The position numbers were made by a program, and so were the translations under genes. From Lutraria lutraria (lineage: Eukaryota; Mollusca; Bivalvia; Venerida; Mactridae): a stretch of DNA of 64,000 bases. The stretch is from contig OZ026848.1 in the NCBI GenBank assembly GCA_964023205.1, positions 3,772,501 through 3,836,500 of the forward strand, read 5' to 3'. Shown here one piece after another: positions 37,401-51,500 of this stretch (position 1 is its first letter; every line of letters begins with the position of its first letter). A model generated the notes under the pieces. That model had not been told where the DNA came from. It did no database searches and was given only the letters and a program-made list of their open reading frames with translations.

Positions 37401-39149
37401 GAATGCTGTGTATGTTAACTTATGATATGCAGTGATAAATAACATCAATAAATAAATTAGAGACCAGGCAATTTGCTCTGTGCTCTGGAAGTGCCCCATT
37501 AGCTAAAAAAACACCATGACTCGCTTATGCTCTGCAGGAAATACTAGTACATACTTGTTCAGATCATGAAACCACATTAGAACATAATGCCAAAAAGGAT
37601 GAACATTTCTCAGTATACAAGTCACGCTAAGGCTACAAAAATGTCGTGTTAACTAGAATATTGTAGGTAAGTTGCTAAATTTCTTTAAAAATACTTTTTG
37701 TACTTAGGAGATACGTTGCATTCCCAAATACATTATTTGTGTTTTGCAGTTAGAATCTTGAGGGTTTTGCCATTGTACTATTATGGTCAGCAGTTGGGCA
37801 TTTAAAGATGTGGTATATATTGGAAACTGTAAGGTACTAGCATGTTGAATGGATTGTGTATATTGATGCATCAATGCCTAATTTGGTCACACAGATAAAA
37901 AATACAGTTATTTTAATTATATACATGTATAGTCATATACATTAGACACAATTCCTTCAAAGTACAACCCCTTTTGTTGGAAATTATTTAGATCTGTGAT
38001 ACATAATTTGTTGTATCATGAATGCAATTATGCTAAACTCACACTGGAGTATTCGTTTGTTGAGCATCTTGTTGTATTAATCTTGATTCGGCCTATAAAT
38101 AATACCTGAGTCAGCAAACATTCTCTAAACCATAGAACAGGCTCCATGAAGTGATCTCAACCTGTACTTAGAAGCATAGTACAAGTTGATTGGCACACAC
38201 AGTGAAGAAGTCAAGGTAGCTGCTATGCAAATATGCTACTAGTTTGTTACACAGCCAAACAATGCACGTTATTATGCTATCAGTATCACATTAAATACAC
38301 AAAGGTGTCAATCTTGAAATATTTCAAACGCACCTAATTTGTGGTGCCCACTTTCTGCACCAGAATCGAGGACAAATACGCCTAATTTTCAAAGCATTAA
38401 AGAATTATACAATATATACATAATTATGTACATGTACCCATTGAAAATATACTTGTTTATCAGTGTTTGGCATACATACAATTATCAGGCTACAGTAGAC
38501 ACATGATCATAACCACATGTTACATTTTGCTTATTCTGTATAATTCGAACTCAATGGGCACCTTTTACACAAATAAACTATTGAAAAAATGACTGATGAT
38601 GAACTTTGTTCAAAGTTAGTTCTTTTATGTCCAGTTAGTCTAAAATTGTCAGTGAGGTTGCTAACACTGACCTGTTGTGTTTATTATTGGTGGTACAAAT
38701 ACAAACATCAAAATTCAGTCCTAACGAATGCATGTATTACTATGTTACAATATTAACAGTTGTTTAGCACAGGGTCATCATATATATACATGTAGTGTGT
38801 GTCCCTGTTTATCATAATCATTGTTAATTATAATGAAGATTAATTATTATACATTTACAAAAAATGTAGTTACTTCAGTGTTATTTTTCAATGATTTTTT
38901 TAAAAGGTCATCAATATGAAGAAAAAAACAGTAATACCTAATTAAAAGTTTATCAAAGACGTCTTTTATATTTTCAGTAAATCAGAAAGCCTAAGCATAC
39001 AATATATTATCATTTACAGCATGCATTAATTCAAATTTTTGATACCGCATGCATTGGGTGTATACCTGATATCGTAGTTGCTGTTAAATGATTTCGAATA
39101 TTATAAATCCTAAATATAGAGTCCAGACACTATTTCAATAGTTAATGCA
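34433..39149. other. Intergenic, no gene seen
   Basis: AT-rich; apart from repeat P at 37226 nothing stands out. Short open frames lack codon bias or family motifs. Confidence 0.4.
37226..37375 (+). mobile_element. Repeat P, copy 1 (truncated)
   Basis: Same body as the copy at 46866 ('ggacggtgctg', 'catgcctcataaacaatgc', 'agccatgtgac'). The head is missing. Confidence 0.5.
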
Positions 39150-39547
39150 TTTTCTAATTTTAGGTCGAATTATGTAAGGATTTGAGGTTGAAATATCTTA
39201 GGATTTAACTGTTCTGGCGGATATTAGAAATTTTGACGAATACATCAGGGGGGCTATTTGATTTTTTACGTTTTCCAGGTTATCAACGATAAACATTACA
39301 CGCCCGTATGCCGTACCAAATTCCGAACATTTCTGCCTCGTTATCAGTTCGACAAAATCCGTATCTATTTATAGACGGAATTCCTTGACCTGCATTGTCA
39401 TGTGACTTGACGACCACAGGTATTTTTACTCAGGTGGGTTCTACAACATTCTGCCGGGAATTTCGTTTATATTAGTGTCATTTTGTGGCGAACATTGCTG
39501 TGACTTTGTTTAAAGTAAGTTAGTAGTGAGATTATAGTGTATTCGTG
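39150..39547 (+). promoter_or_regulatory. SGPP: Presumed SGPP promoter and 5' UTR
   Basis: The 400 bases before the ATG carry more CpG than the surrounding intergenic DNA and no recognisable repeat. No TATA box or start element can be assigned with confidence. Confidence 0.35.
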
Positions 39548-42500
39548 ATGGATTTGTTACATAGGTTGCACAACCCGCGAATTGTTGCGAAATTCCAAGA
39601 ATGGTGCGGGGTAGAACGCTTACCAGATCCGGATTATGAAGACGAAAGTGAACTGACAGATCCTAACGCCAATAATTCCGGTAAATTTGATGGCAAGTAT
39701 GTCAAGCAAGTGCATAGTCAGAAATACGTTCTTAGAGAAAATGTCAAAATCAACAACAACGATGTTAAGTTGCGCAAGAACGATTTACAGAAAGAGGGCG
39801 TGCCACCTTTCACCTCGGATGATTCAGATTCGGATAGTCAATTCAGAGGCAGCAACCCTTATAGAATTACACCTCACAGAATAACCAACAAAGTCTTTTA
39901 TTATGCATTTAAATTTTCATCATTCTTCGGCGATGAGGCATTTTATTTAACCTTTTTGCCATTTATTCTGTGGAATGTTGACAGCTACTTAATGCGTTCA
40001 ACTGTTATTGTGTGGGGTATATCAATGTACATTGGTCAAGTTATGAAGGATATCGTACAATGGTCACGTCCCGCATCCCAAATTGTAATTAGAATGGACA
40101 TAGACTTTGCTCAGGAATTCTCAATGCCTTCGACACATGCTGTAGCTGCGTCGTCTATGCCTCTTATGATTGGATTTGCTGTTGTGAATCGTTACCAGGT
40201 ATAGTAACTTTATTTTGATATTATATTATCTTTGTAGTAAATTCTTTACCAAGATATATCCCTGAGATTGCATTCTTTCTCCATATTAAACTTCCTCTTC
40301 TCTGTACAACCTACATCTTTCATACCTGAACTTTTATAGTAAGCACAATAATTATAGTAACCAAGTATATATCTAAAGCACAGGATCGATTGTGAGGTGT
40401 CAGAAAACCTGCAGACAGTATACATTGCTCTGTTGCAGTATGCCTGAATCCTATCACTAACTGTTAGAGCCCTTAATATGTCTTTAGAGCATATTGAAAG
40501 ACATTTTATTTAGTAAAATTCTTATGAAAGTGCTTTGGGTTAAAATCTAGGACATCCCAGACTTGAACATTATTTGTTCAATGCTGATAGTAATATACAT
40601 GTACATGCTTTTCAACATAATTTATGGTATTGATTTAATCAATTAAAGGAAGAAATTATCACGATTTCTTCTCTTTATTTAAATATTGACCTAGGTCTTG
40701 CACCTGAGACACGTACAGCTGGTCCTTTGGCGACATTTATTCTAATCTTACATACAATGTACTCTTATCATTTTTATTCCATCATCAACTTGTGATCAAT
40801 AATGATTGTGACTCAGATACTTTAAATCTATTACACTGGAATTCATGTGATTTCCAGTTGGTTGTGAGCACATTTATATTATGACTAATGGTCAGACCCA
40901 GTTTGATTAACAACAATAAACATAATATTATATGCAACTACGTGTATGACTAATTAAATCATCATCATCAGATTTGTATTAGTTGTATATATATTTCTTA
41001 AATTTGACCTAAAATGTTGATATGATATCATTAGCTTTACTGTTACTTACTGGTACTTCTTAACCGCATTTTGAAATAGCGTAAGATATGTTATCTTTGC
41101 GCAAGACTTAAGTTCAGGAACTAGCTGGACTATTAACTGGGTGCGACGACAACACTAACTGCATGATGCAAGATATATTTGGGCTTGGCAGGCGCTCACG
41201 TTGGAGGCATCAATAGATGTTTTACTTTCACTAGTATAAGTTGTATTAGGAAACTTTAATTATGTTTGAATGGAATATTAAGATTGTCTGGCTGTCTTGC
41301 GCCTTTCATCAAATTGTAGTTGATGTTGGCTTATGATTGTTTACTTTAGTGAGAAAATCACTAAATCACTTTACACGAAAGATTATGAACACAAATTTGG
41401 ATGGTACATGAACTTGAATTTGTCTGGAACAGTTTGATAACTGGTTTACACCCTGGGGTCGAAATTAGGGAAATTTTGCTTTATTGCTAATTCTAACTAC
41501 CGGTACATTACTTTTAGAGATAAGTACGGGTAATTGGTTTCTAAACATCCCAGGGAACATATTGTTGCATCATTAAATGTGACAGGTTGATAACATGTTA
41601 CTCAGGACTAAATCTATGAAATTTGGTTATCTTATGAACATTACAACCTTGTACTAGGAGCTTGATAATTTGTTTGTAAATTTGATAACATTACTACAGG
41701 AGTCAGTTAAAATAAATAGTATCATGAGTGTCAATGTTAATTGACTAGTTTAATGTTTAAGGATGTGATCCATTTAAAATGAACCTGTTTTTGGACTTAT
41801 TATTATCCATTGAGTCTGTGTTATCATCTAATGTTAATTAAGTTCTTACTTTAGTCTGGTTTAAAATTGACCCACTTGTCTGATGTCCTGTTTAATTAAG
41901 TATACAGTCATACCTGTGAACAAAGGTCACCCATGGGAAAGAAAGGTAAAATGTGGCCTTTATTGACAGGTGACCATTGTTCTGAAGTCATTATGTTTGA
42001 AATAATCAATTTAAAAGAATGGCCTGATTGGCCTCTATTCACAGGTTGGCCTTTACTCGGAGGTGACCGCTGACACAGGTTATACTGTAGATTCAGACAT
42101 TAAATACAGTACAACCTCGATCTCTGATAGACTCCCTTCAGTATTTAGACCAACTCTTAATTAAGACTTCTCCTATATTTTAACTTTATAATGAGGTCAC
42201 CAGTTGATCGACTGACTTCAGTATTAAGCCCAACTCTTTATAAAGTTCTCTATATTTCAACTTTAAATTATAATAAGATCACTATTAAAATACTGTACAT
42301 AATCAATATCAAATCCGTATTTTTGTCCCACTGGTGGAAAGGTAAAACAAGTGAGAAAGTGGCTTGATAAAAAGTCTAGGGTTGAGGGAAAAATTAGGGT
42401 GGGTTGCCTTGGGGAACCAGTAACTAACTTTTTTTATGCCGTCTAGCCAAGTTTTATATTTTAAGAATGTTCACAGCTCAAACAGAAAATTACTAGCCCT

Positions 42501-45500
42501 TAGCTTAAGGCTAGTGAGTTAGTGCAGTCTGATAAAAAAATACTTTTTTAATCAAACACTTTAAATGTTGATTCAAATACTTCCTGTTTCATTCTGATTC
42601 TTCTTATCTAGGGTTTCGTTACACCCAGCATATTTGATACATCATAGAAGATGAATTGTATACTTCCCTCCACCCAGTATAATGTACAATACCTAGTGCA
42701 TGTGAGTTTTACCTAGCACAGTATTTACATCTGTACTTGCATGTTGTTATATATTAATCCAATGTCAAATACATGCAGTCAGACCTGTGATCAAAGGCCA
42801 CCCTTTGGAAAGACAAAATGTGGTCCTTATTGATAGGTAACCTTTATTTGAAGGTCATTTTGTTCTAAATGATCAATGGCCTCTATTCACAGGGTGACTT
42901 TATTTGGAGGTGGCTGCTAACGAAGGTTTGACTGTATTTAAATTAGAATTTTGTGGTACAACTGCTATTATTGAGTCGCATGTTTCAATTTAGATGTAAC
43001 GTATAAAGCGTGCAGTTAAATTAGGATGAAGTGATAGATTACATATCGTAAGATGTATACATACCTATTGTTTTGTATTTTCAAGGAGAGCATGATGTAA
43101 TCTTGAAATAAATAGCTGTCAGGGATGTCTGTGTAGGAATATAAGATAGGGGCGTATACTTGTTATAAGTTCTTATTAAACTGATGATTACTAAGTTTAA
43201 CTATGAGTGCATAATTTTATGTTCATCTGTGGATAGACCATTAGACCTATGTATATTTAATTATTAGTACTGTGTAAAACTTGGATTTGTTTTACTTAGT
43301 TTGCGGAGTCAGGTGCTTCACATACACAAGTATACTACAAGTCTACTACAAGTCAATCCACATCACTTCAAGATGGGGCCTCAATTAAAAAACTGTTTGT
43401 TTGCCACTTCCGACCGACCCACCAAAAACCTGCTCGTCCAAAAAGTGTTTTGACTAAGAAAATAATAAAAAGAACTAAATATTCCTGCTGTGTTTTAAAA
43501 CTATTTTGATTGTGAATTTAAGTCAAATGTTTATAAGTGGATGACAAAAAAAGAATTTTTCTACCTATACCAACCCAAGCCAAAAAGTATGGGGCAGATT
43601 TTTATGGATGGCCTGGGTAGCAAAATATTATGTTACTTTTAAATAGGTCAAGATAATTTAAAAAAAAAAGATTATTCTGTAAGGGGCTTTGTCCCGAAGT
43701 CACCCAACTGTGGTCAGACACCTTGTCTCAAGGGGTCTTCAGTGGTCCCAGATGTAAATACACATTCAATAAATATTCTCTACACCCATGAGTGAAATAT
43801 GAGGGGTGGCCCCTTGGCCCTTGTATTGATCAGTATTTGTAGTATGTTTATCATAAAATGTGCCGCAATCCAAAGTTCATGGATCAAGGATCCTACAATT
43901 TCAATTTGAGAGTGTAAAATGTAAAGTACATGACATTGTACAAAATGAACTTCCGCATGCATTCTTAGTTGATCCTCTTTACTGAAATACTACCATGGCT
44001 ACAAAATATGACTACCCTATGTCTATGATGTTACTTAGTCTATTCCTGTCTGCATATGTTTTGCATACATTATTTTACCTTTCAGCATGAGTTTTACAAG
44101 TTATTTATTTACAGTCAAACCATCCAAAAAAGTTATCCTTAGGAAAGACACAAAGTGGCCTTTATTCAGATGTCATTTTTTAGAGTACTTTATAATCAAT
44201 CACGGTTTTTAAAAGAATACCTTTATTCTGAGGTGGCCTTTATTTAGTGGTGGCCACCAACACCGGTTTGACTGTACTTGTTAAAATTGGATGTGCAAAA
44301 CTTAAGCTAATTCAAAATTTTATTGATTATTTTGTTTATTAATCAAAATATGTTAATGAATTACAGGTATCTACGACACTGGTGGTAGTTATCGGATTAC
44401 TGTGGTGTTTGATGACATGTGGAAGTCGCATGTACCTTGGTGTTCATTCTTTACTGGTAAGCATGTTTCTAATCTACCAAATGTACCCAAATAAATGCCT
44501 TAGGATGTGTTCATTATCCAGAAAATTATTTGATTGGTCAAAATATTGTTAATTAATGCTAATTCAGATAAATTTAAGATTTTGATGTAAAATGGAAAGG
44601 ATTTTGTTGGGTGTATACTTTATTATTTTATATGATTTTTTTTGCTCAAGGAGTGGGGTGGTGCATTAATTAGTAAATAATTGTTTTTTAGTCTTCATTG
44701 GTTGGTGTGTGTATGTATAGTAATTAAGATACTTGTGTAAATTGTTCCAGATATCTCCTAATTAATATTTCATGAGATAAACTCATCTGTACCAAACACA
44801 AATGTATCTGCACTTACAATTGCTATATTTACATGCAGTAACTGCTCTAAGCGCTGTTCGGTTCAGTATGTAGAACTATATTGTGTGGCTGTGCGATCTT
44901 GTTGTAACCCAATGGTGTGGGATTCAAATCTCAGTCGCAGCGGGTTATACCCTTACAAGAAAATTTAACAAAAAGTTGATTTTCTTCCATATAATGTGGA
45001 GAAGGGTACTGTAAGTTACTATAGGAAATACTGTTAGAATGCAGTCCAGGGAAAAACTGGTTTGGTGAACTGCCCAACATACAGATTATAACTAGATTAC
45101 ATTGTATATCAATAACATCACAGTTCCTATAAAATTGTTTTATTCATCAATATACACTTTGCATTTTCTAAAAATGCATGAAGCCTGGTATGGGTGAGTC
45201 TCCATGATTGAGTGATTACGGTCTCTTCTACCCAATCGTATTTTGTTATCCTCTCGAGCAAAAGCTATGAAAGATATCAAAGAGAACAAACTATAGAACT
45301 TGTTTTCAGTCTCAGAATGATGGTCTCTGAATTTACTATTTGATTGATAAATCACTATTTTATGATTTTGTATAGTGAGTTTGTTCATTAAGTTTGCAAT
45401 AAGGCTGAAAATCCTAGCAAATAAATAAAAAACATTTTTGGGGCATTTTTTTACTATTGTTACATAGTTAAAAAAATCCCTTCCTACCTACCCAGTGCTA

Positions 45501-48500
45501 AAATTCTGGGTCAGAGCACTCCAAATAAACTTTATTTTCAGCCTAAGAGCATTCCTTAAAATTGAATGATATCACATATTATTAGTGCCCTATGGGTGTT
45601 TAACTGTAATTATTTTGAAACTTTGAAATGTTTACAATATTTGATTTGTAGCCCCTATTTAGGCCTCGTTGAGAGAATGACATGTAGGATTAACAGTTTA
45701 GCAAGTTGAATAGCATTTATCACTATTATTGTTAGTAATTGTATTGTAAAAGAGACTACCGGTATCTTGCACATTTTATATTGGGGCTATATCTACTTCA
45801 AAGCCTTTTGTTCAACTAAATAATGTATGAATGAGACCATTCAGTGTACTTAGCTAATTGAATTATTATTGACTATTGAGTGGTTCTATTGTGTATGATA
45901 TTTCTGGTTAATCTTACACAATATTAGTCCTGTAAATTGGCATGTAAGTAGAAATTATGTGCAATTAGATCAAATTTTAGGCCCAAAAAACATGTTTCCA
46001 GTCATGGCAAACCAATTTCCAGTTTACCCGCCATAATAGGTGGCCACCTTTTTGGTGCTGACCATAAAGTTAAGTTTGCCACAGCATATTCCAGTTTGAA
46101 AATATCCGGGAACAAATTGTACCTGCATCATCAGGTATAAAATGTTTAGAAAAAAAGAAGAAATTAGTGATGTGACCTACAGTACAGCCTCTCCAGAGCG
46201 GCCCTCTGTAGAGCAACAACTTGTTTATAACAACACCTTCACATTTCTCTAAGATGATATTTACTATAAATTTAACCCCTGTAGAGAAACAACCTCTAAA
46301 CAACTGTCAATATTTGCAGCTCCCACAGGATTTTGCTCTACAGAGGTTGTACTGTACCTATGTTATTTTGTTTAACTTTTGTCAGGTATAAACCGTAAAC
46401 ATGGCTTTTTTTATCTTGCCTTAATACTGTGTGTATTTGACTTTCGTATTACAATGTAAGACAAACTATTTATCCAAAAGATTATAGAGAGTATTTTAAC
46501 AGCAGAAAAATGATAAAAAAGACAGTCATGGAAAACTTAAGTCAACATGAGGTACACCTTGTGTCATTTTGTTGATTTTGAAGTAAATAAAAAAGACATT
46601 GGATTTATCAAGGTATTTAAAACTCATGAAAGGTGAATCTTAAAAGATTTAAAGCTTATCCTTCTAGAACCATTCTTTTATCACCATAAGATATGTCAAA
46701 GTTTTAAGGTAATGTTCTTGGCCATGTTAACATAATTTTTTTTATTGCATGGCAGATAATTATTAGAAATTAGTTGGCTCACTGTGATCGAGGCATTAAC
46801 ATGATCTGCATGGTATTCAAGCCTCCAACCCTCTACTGTGTGCCTCGCTGGTGTTTTCTCCAGACATATTTAGGACGGTGCTGTGCTATGCCTCATAAAC
46901 AATGCACCATGCTGTCCCTATCAATCATACATAGTGCCATGTGACTTAAATATACCTTTTTTGTTGACCTTAGTGTGTCTTATTACACACTTTCAAGGAA
47001 ACAAAAATTCAACTAATGAACACTGCAGCATACTTAGTATAATACATTTAATACTGTGGAATCAGTAATTTTGATGGGGGATTTAATTTCGTAGGTCGGC
47101 TCATCAACGAAAATCAAATCCCCAAAAATTTTAAATGCGGAGATAAGGCATTTCTTTTCAAAAATCAAAATCTGCGAATTCATGTCCCAACAAAATAGCC
47201 ACTTTAGTATAACCCACAAAAATTGGACCGAACAAAAATAAATGAAAATACAGTATATAATATACCGGTAACATTTAAGCTTTTTATTTTCACTACAAGC
47301 AAATAAGATAAATTTACCAAACAAAAATCCTTACTTACCCACTGTTGAGAATTAATGAGGCTTAATTGCAAACAAACAATTTTTCTAATGATGCCAGACA
47401 TGCAGCTAGTGTAATGCAATTAGTGCATTAACCTCGTGTACTATCAATATAGGCTGAATACTGTTGAGACCAACATTGATGTCATGTTTCAGATGGTAAT
47501 GTGAATAGGCTTCTAGATTATTAAAGACTTGTGATCGATTTAAAATCTATTTGACAATGAGTTTTCTGCTACTGAGCGGTTCAAATTATGACTTTTGAAT
47601 TACAATGATAAATCGAGCTTCTGTGGTAGTTTGGTTTTAGTTTATAGCTGCTAGTCACTAGCTCCTATATGAGTTTGATCTCGAACTTAGACCAGAAACT
47701 TTTTGTGCATGTGTGAGGAAGCTGTCCATGGTTTCATTAGGCTTCAGTGGGTTTAACACTATTTTTCAAATACTTAGTCCGGTTTTATACTGCGGGCCGG
47801 TTCACCTCAACAGTTTACCTGGGCTGTATTCTAACCAATACTAACTTAATTACCCTTCCACAATTAGCCGACAACTATTTAGGTCAAATTTTAAGGGTAT
47901 GATCTGCTGTGAATGGGATTCAAACCCATTGAGGTGGCTTAGGGTATTCCCCCACCATTAAACTTAGAAAAGTTGCAAAATGTTCTGGTTGGTGCAACCA
48001 CATCTCCCCCACACCAAAAGAAATCTGATATCTCTCACTTACCCATCATAACTAAACTATTTAGCCTCTGGCATTACTTGTTATTACATCATACAAAATA
48101 CTACTAGGATGAAGAATGTCGAGTATATTTTGTACAATTATTTAGTCATGGTTAAAGTCCCATTAGCTTTTTGCTATAAAAATATATATGTAAAAAACAA
48201 ACAATTGCTGATATTATCCCAAGATAATTATCACTGACGAAACGAGCCTTTTTTCTTCTAAATACATTCACTACGCTGTGAATTTTGCTTTCGTAAACTT
48301 GAAATATATAGAGCGCGTGACGTCACTAAAAATATGCTGTGTGTATAATATGACTGCGGGAAAACACAGCTGTTCTATAAATAGTTTTTTTTCAGTGATA
48401 TTGAAAAAAATACGATAGTTGTTTTGGAAACTTTGCTATAAAGTATGCACGGGAGGAAAACATCCCGGATTCCTCTGTTATCTACAGGACAAACAGAAAT

Positions 48501-51500
48501 TATTACGACCGATAAATTTATAAGCTTATGGGACTTTAATGGATGTTTTGAATCATTTATTATAATCATTTACTGGTAATTTCTAGAGTGTTGAGACTCA
48601 TACCTACCCTATGTCAAAAACTGAAACAAAATATGATAAGTTTGATTTGAACGTCCTATCAGTTGAAGGGTTGTGTATTCTAGTGCTAGAAGGGTGAGAA
48701 ATGATACATAGAAAATTGTTGGTTACGCAACTTGTTAAATATTCCCTGTCTCCAAAAATTATTGAGTTTTTGATAAATTGTTTTTGAAGTTCCGGTCTTC
48801 GAATTAATGGGTTGCCCCTCTCCAAAAGGATTTTTTTCCTTTTTTTAGAGAGTTTCCTTCATAAAGTATATAGTTGGGCAACCTGTCACAAAAACATTAA
48901 TTTGAAGACTGAAGTCTTTTTTAGTACATTTTTAGTACAAGCATGTAATATTACCCCTTACCTACTCACTGATAACATTTTGAGTCATGTTATCCGTACC
49001 AACATTTTTTAAGGATTGACTGGCCTGTGCTCAGTCATGTCTTCCCTGACAATTTTGACTGAAGATCTTAATTGACTTTAATGTATTATATCTTCAACTT
49101 CTTATTCACGCTTCATGCGGAGGAGTAGGTTGTTGCTAAATGACTGAAGGGGAAGTATGAGAAGGTTTGAGTTAGTACTAGTAGGGCACATGAAGAATGA
49201 TGTAATTAAATACTTGTTAAATTTAAAATATGACTGTCTGATATAATGCTATTAAACAGACTACCGGTAATAAACTGTCAAAATAACCAAATAAAATTAA
49301 TTGTGGCGAGAACAGGTTTGAACTCATTACATGCTACCAAACATGTCTACCTAGTTAAGAACTTAAAAGTATTTATACCCTTAACTAATCAGTCAAGAAT
49401 CTTGAAGGTCAATATAATATCTATAAGTAGGCTGGGAATTAATCATGTTCTCAAACAGTCAATACTGTTATAGACTGAGTTCAATATCTGACACAATCAT
49501 GTTCAATTCATAGTATGTGAGTTTTTGGTATAATTTCTGTCATCTATCTGATATTACAATGTTGATTTTGAAATATTATCCTTGAACTTGTCATCTGAGC
49601 TGTACACGTGCAATTTTAAGTTGTTTACGTGTGTAGTCACATTCATTTAAATTATTCTAATGTGAAAATCTATGCTGTAGTGATATATCAGTTAAGTGGT
49701 TTTGTACATCTGTAAATCAGCTAGGATAAAAGTACACTTAATAAAACCTAGAAGTATTTAGTTCATTTTCTATACATTTGTCATTTTATCAGTTACAAAT
49801 TGATATTTAAATACCAGTCATAATCTTTAAATCTTACTAATTTTATCTGCCTTGAGTGATTTCATAGACATGTCGTGGGACTTAACTGGGATACAGTATG
49901 TCTGACTTAACCACCAATCGGGCTACAGACTAGATAGTTAGCTACTCCCCAAATGATTTAAGGCCAAAAAGAGTTTTTCCTCTATTTGCTTCTGGTACAC
50001 AAACTACCCTTATTTTCCCTGTCACATGTGACACTAGATTTTTTATCAGGCCCAAGGAACCATATACACCCATTCTCTCGCCTTTTTTAACATTCCACCT
50101 GCATTTAAGAGCCAAAGAGCCCTGACCTGCCTTCCCTATTTTTTATGAGCATGTGACAGGAAACAACATTATTTTTGCGCCTAATGGAGTTATAGAAATC
50201 AGTTGATGGTTGAGTGTTTATGCATTTAGACCAGTCAAAGTCTAACAATCTTGAAATCTTGCTAACAGTACACATTTCAGACATTTACTTTCAACAACTG
50301 ATACAAAATGTACACTTTTGAAAGTGGGTGTAATTCCTGAAAATAAAAGAAAATCTTGATAAAAGAAATTAGGTATTTTGGAGTACAGGTAAGGTCCCAG
50401 ATGCCTGTCTTGGTAGATCCACCAAACCTGCAAAAGCTAGCTGGACAGCTTCCCCACCTGTAAAGTTTGTCTGCTTCCAAGTGTTGATTCAAAACTCACA
50501 GCAGACTGAGAGGGGCTAAAGGTTACAAGTCAGGATAGAACTCGACAATGGAGGCCACCTAATAAATGTCCATATAAACCTCTCTATAAAGCCCAATTAT
50601 GCATGAAGGCCATTTTTAATCTTTTCCTTTGGTTGCTTTTATTCACTGGTAAGACAGTGACATTGTTTTATTTATTCTTAGTTTATTTGGGTTTAACGTC
50701 ATTCATCCAATAATTTTATCCGGCAGGCAATTCACCTAACACGTTTTCCAACCAGTAATATCTTACCCTTCCACATGCAACTTGCAATTTCTTCACATGT
50801 GGATGAAAATTGACATTTTCATGGAAGTGTACGTCCTGCTGAGACAAGAATGACCAATGGCACCAACCACAGTCATGGCCCTGTTATGCTGGACATTGTA
50901 TGTTAAATTATCCAAATCATTGGATGATATAATAAAACATGATGCAGTTTTCTTTTGTGTATATTTACTGTAAATTATCCTGTGTTTAATTGATCACATG
51001 GTATGATGTCATTCAATAAATATGTTGAACAGCCAATTTCATTGACAAGCTGTCAAATATTTTTGACAATAAGCAGTTATAAAAGTATGTATTAAATTTA
51101 ATGATCAATACACAAATATCTAATTTCTAGTTGTTGAAGGGGGGGGGGGGGGGGTGATTGTACTCAAGGCAGAGGTGTCTTGTGAGACAAATGTTCTTGA
51201 TATTTGCAGGTAAGAAAGGTTTTTAGGGAGACGGACTGATATAGGTCCACAGTTCAGCCTTATTCCCCTTTCTGAAAAGTCCCCCCCATACTCATGAAAA
51301 AATACTGATGCAATGTCATTACTTGTACTAGCCTATAGATGTGGTAAATTTGATACTTTCCTCTTTATATTAGGAAAGATATATAATCTGTATCAAACTT
51401 TATATGTACCATATATTTCCTTATGATGCTTTTCCAGTAATATAGAGGAATTGCTTAAATAAGGAATATTTTGTTTGAGTGTTAACTTTTATCATATATC

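Noticed and set aside
39687..39884. 65-residue + strand open frame inside SGPP exon 1
   Set aside because: It is a shadow in another frame of a well-supported coding exon.
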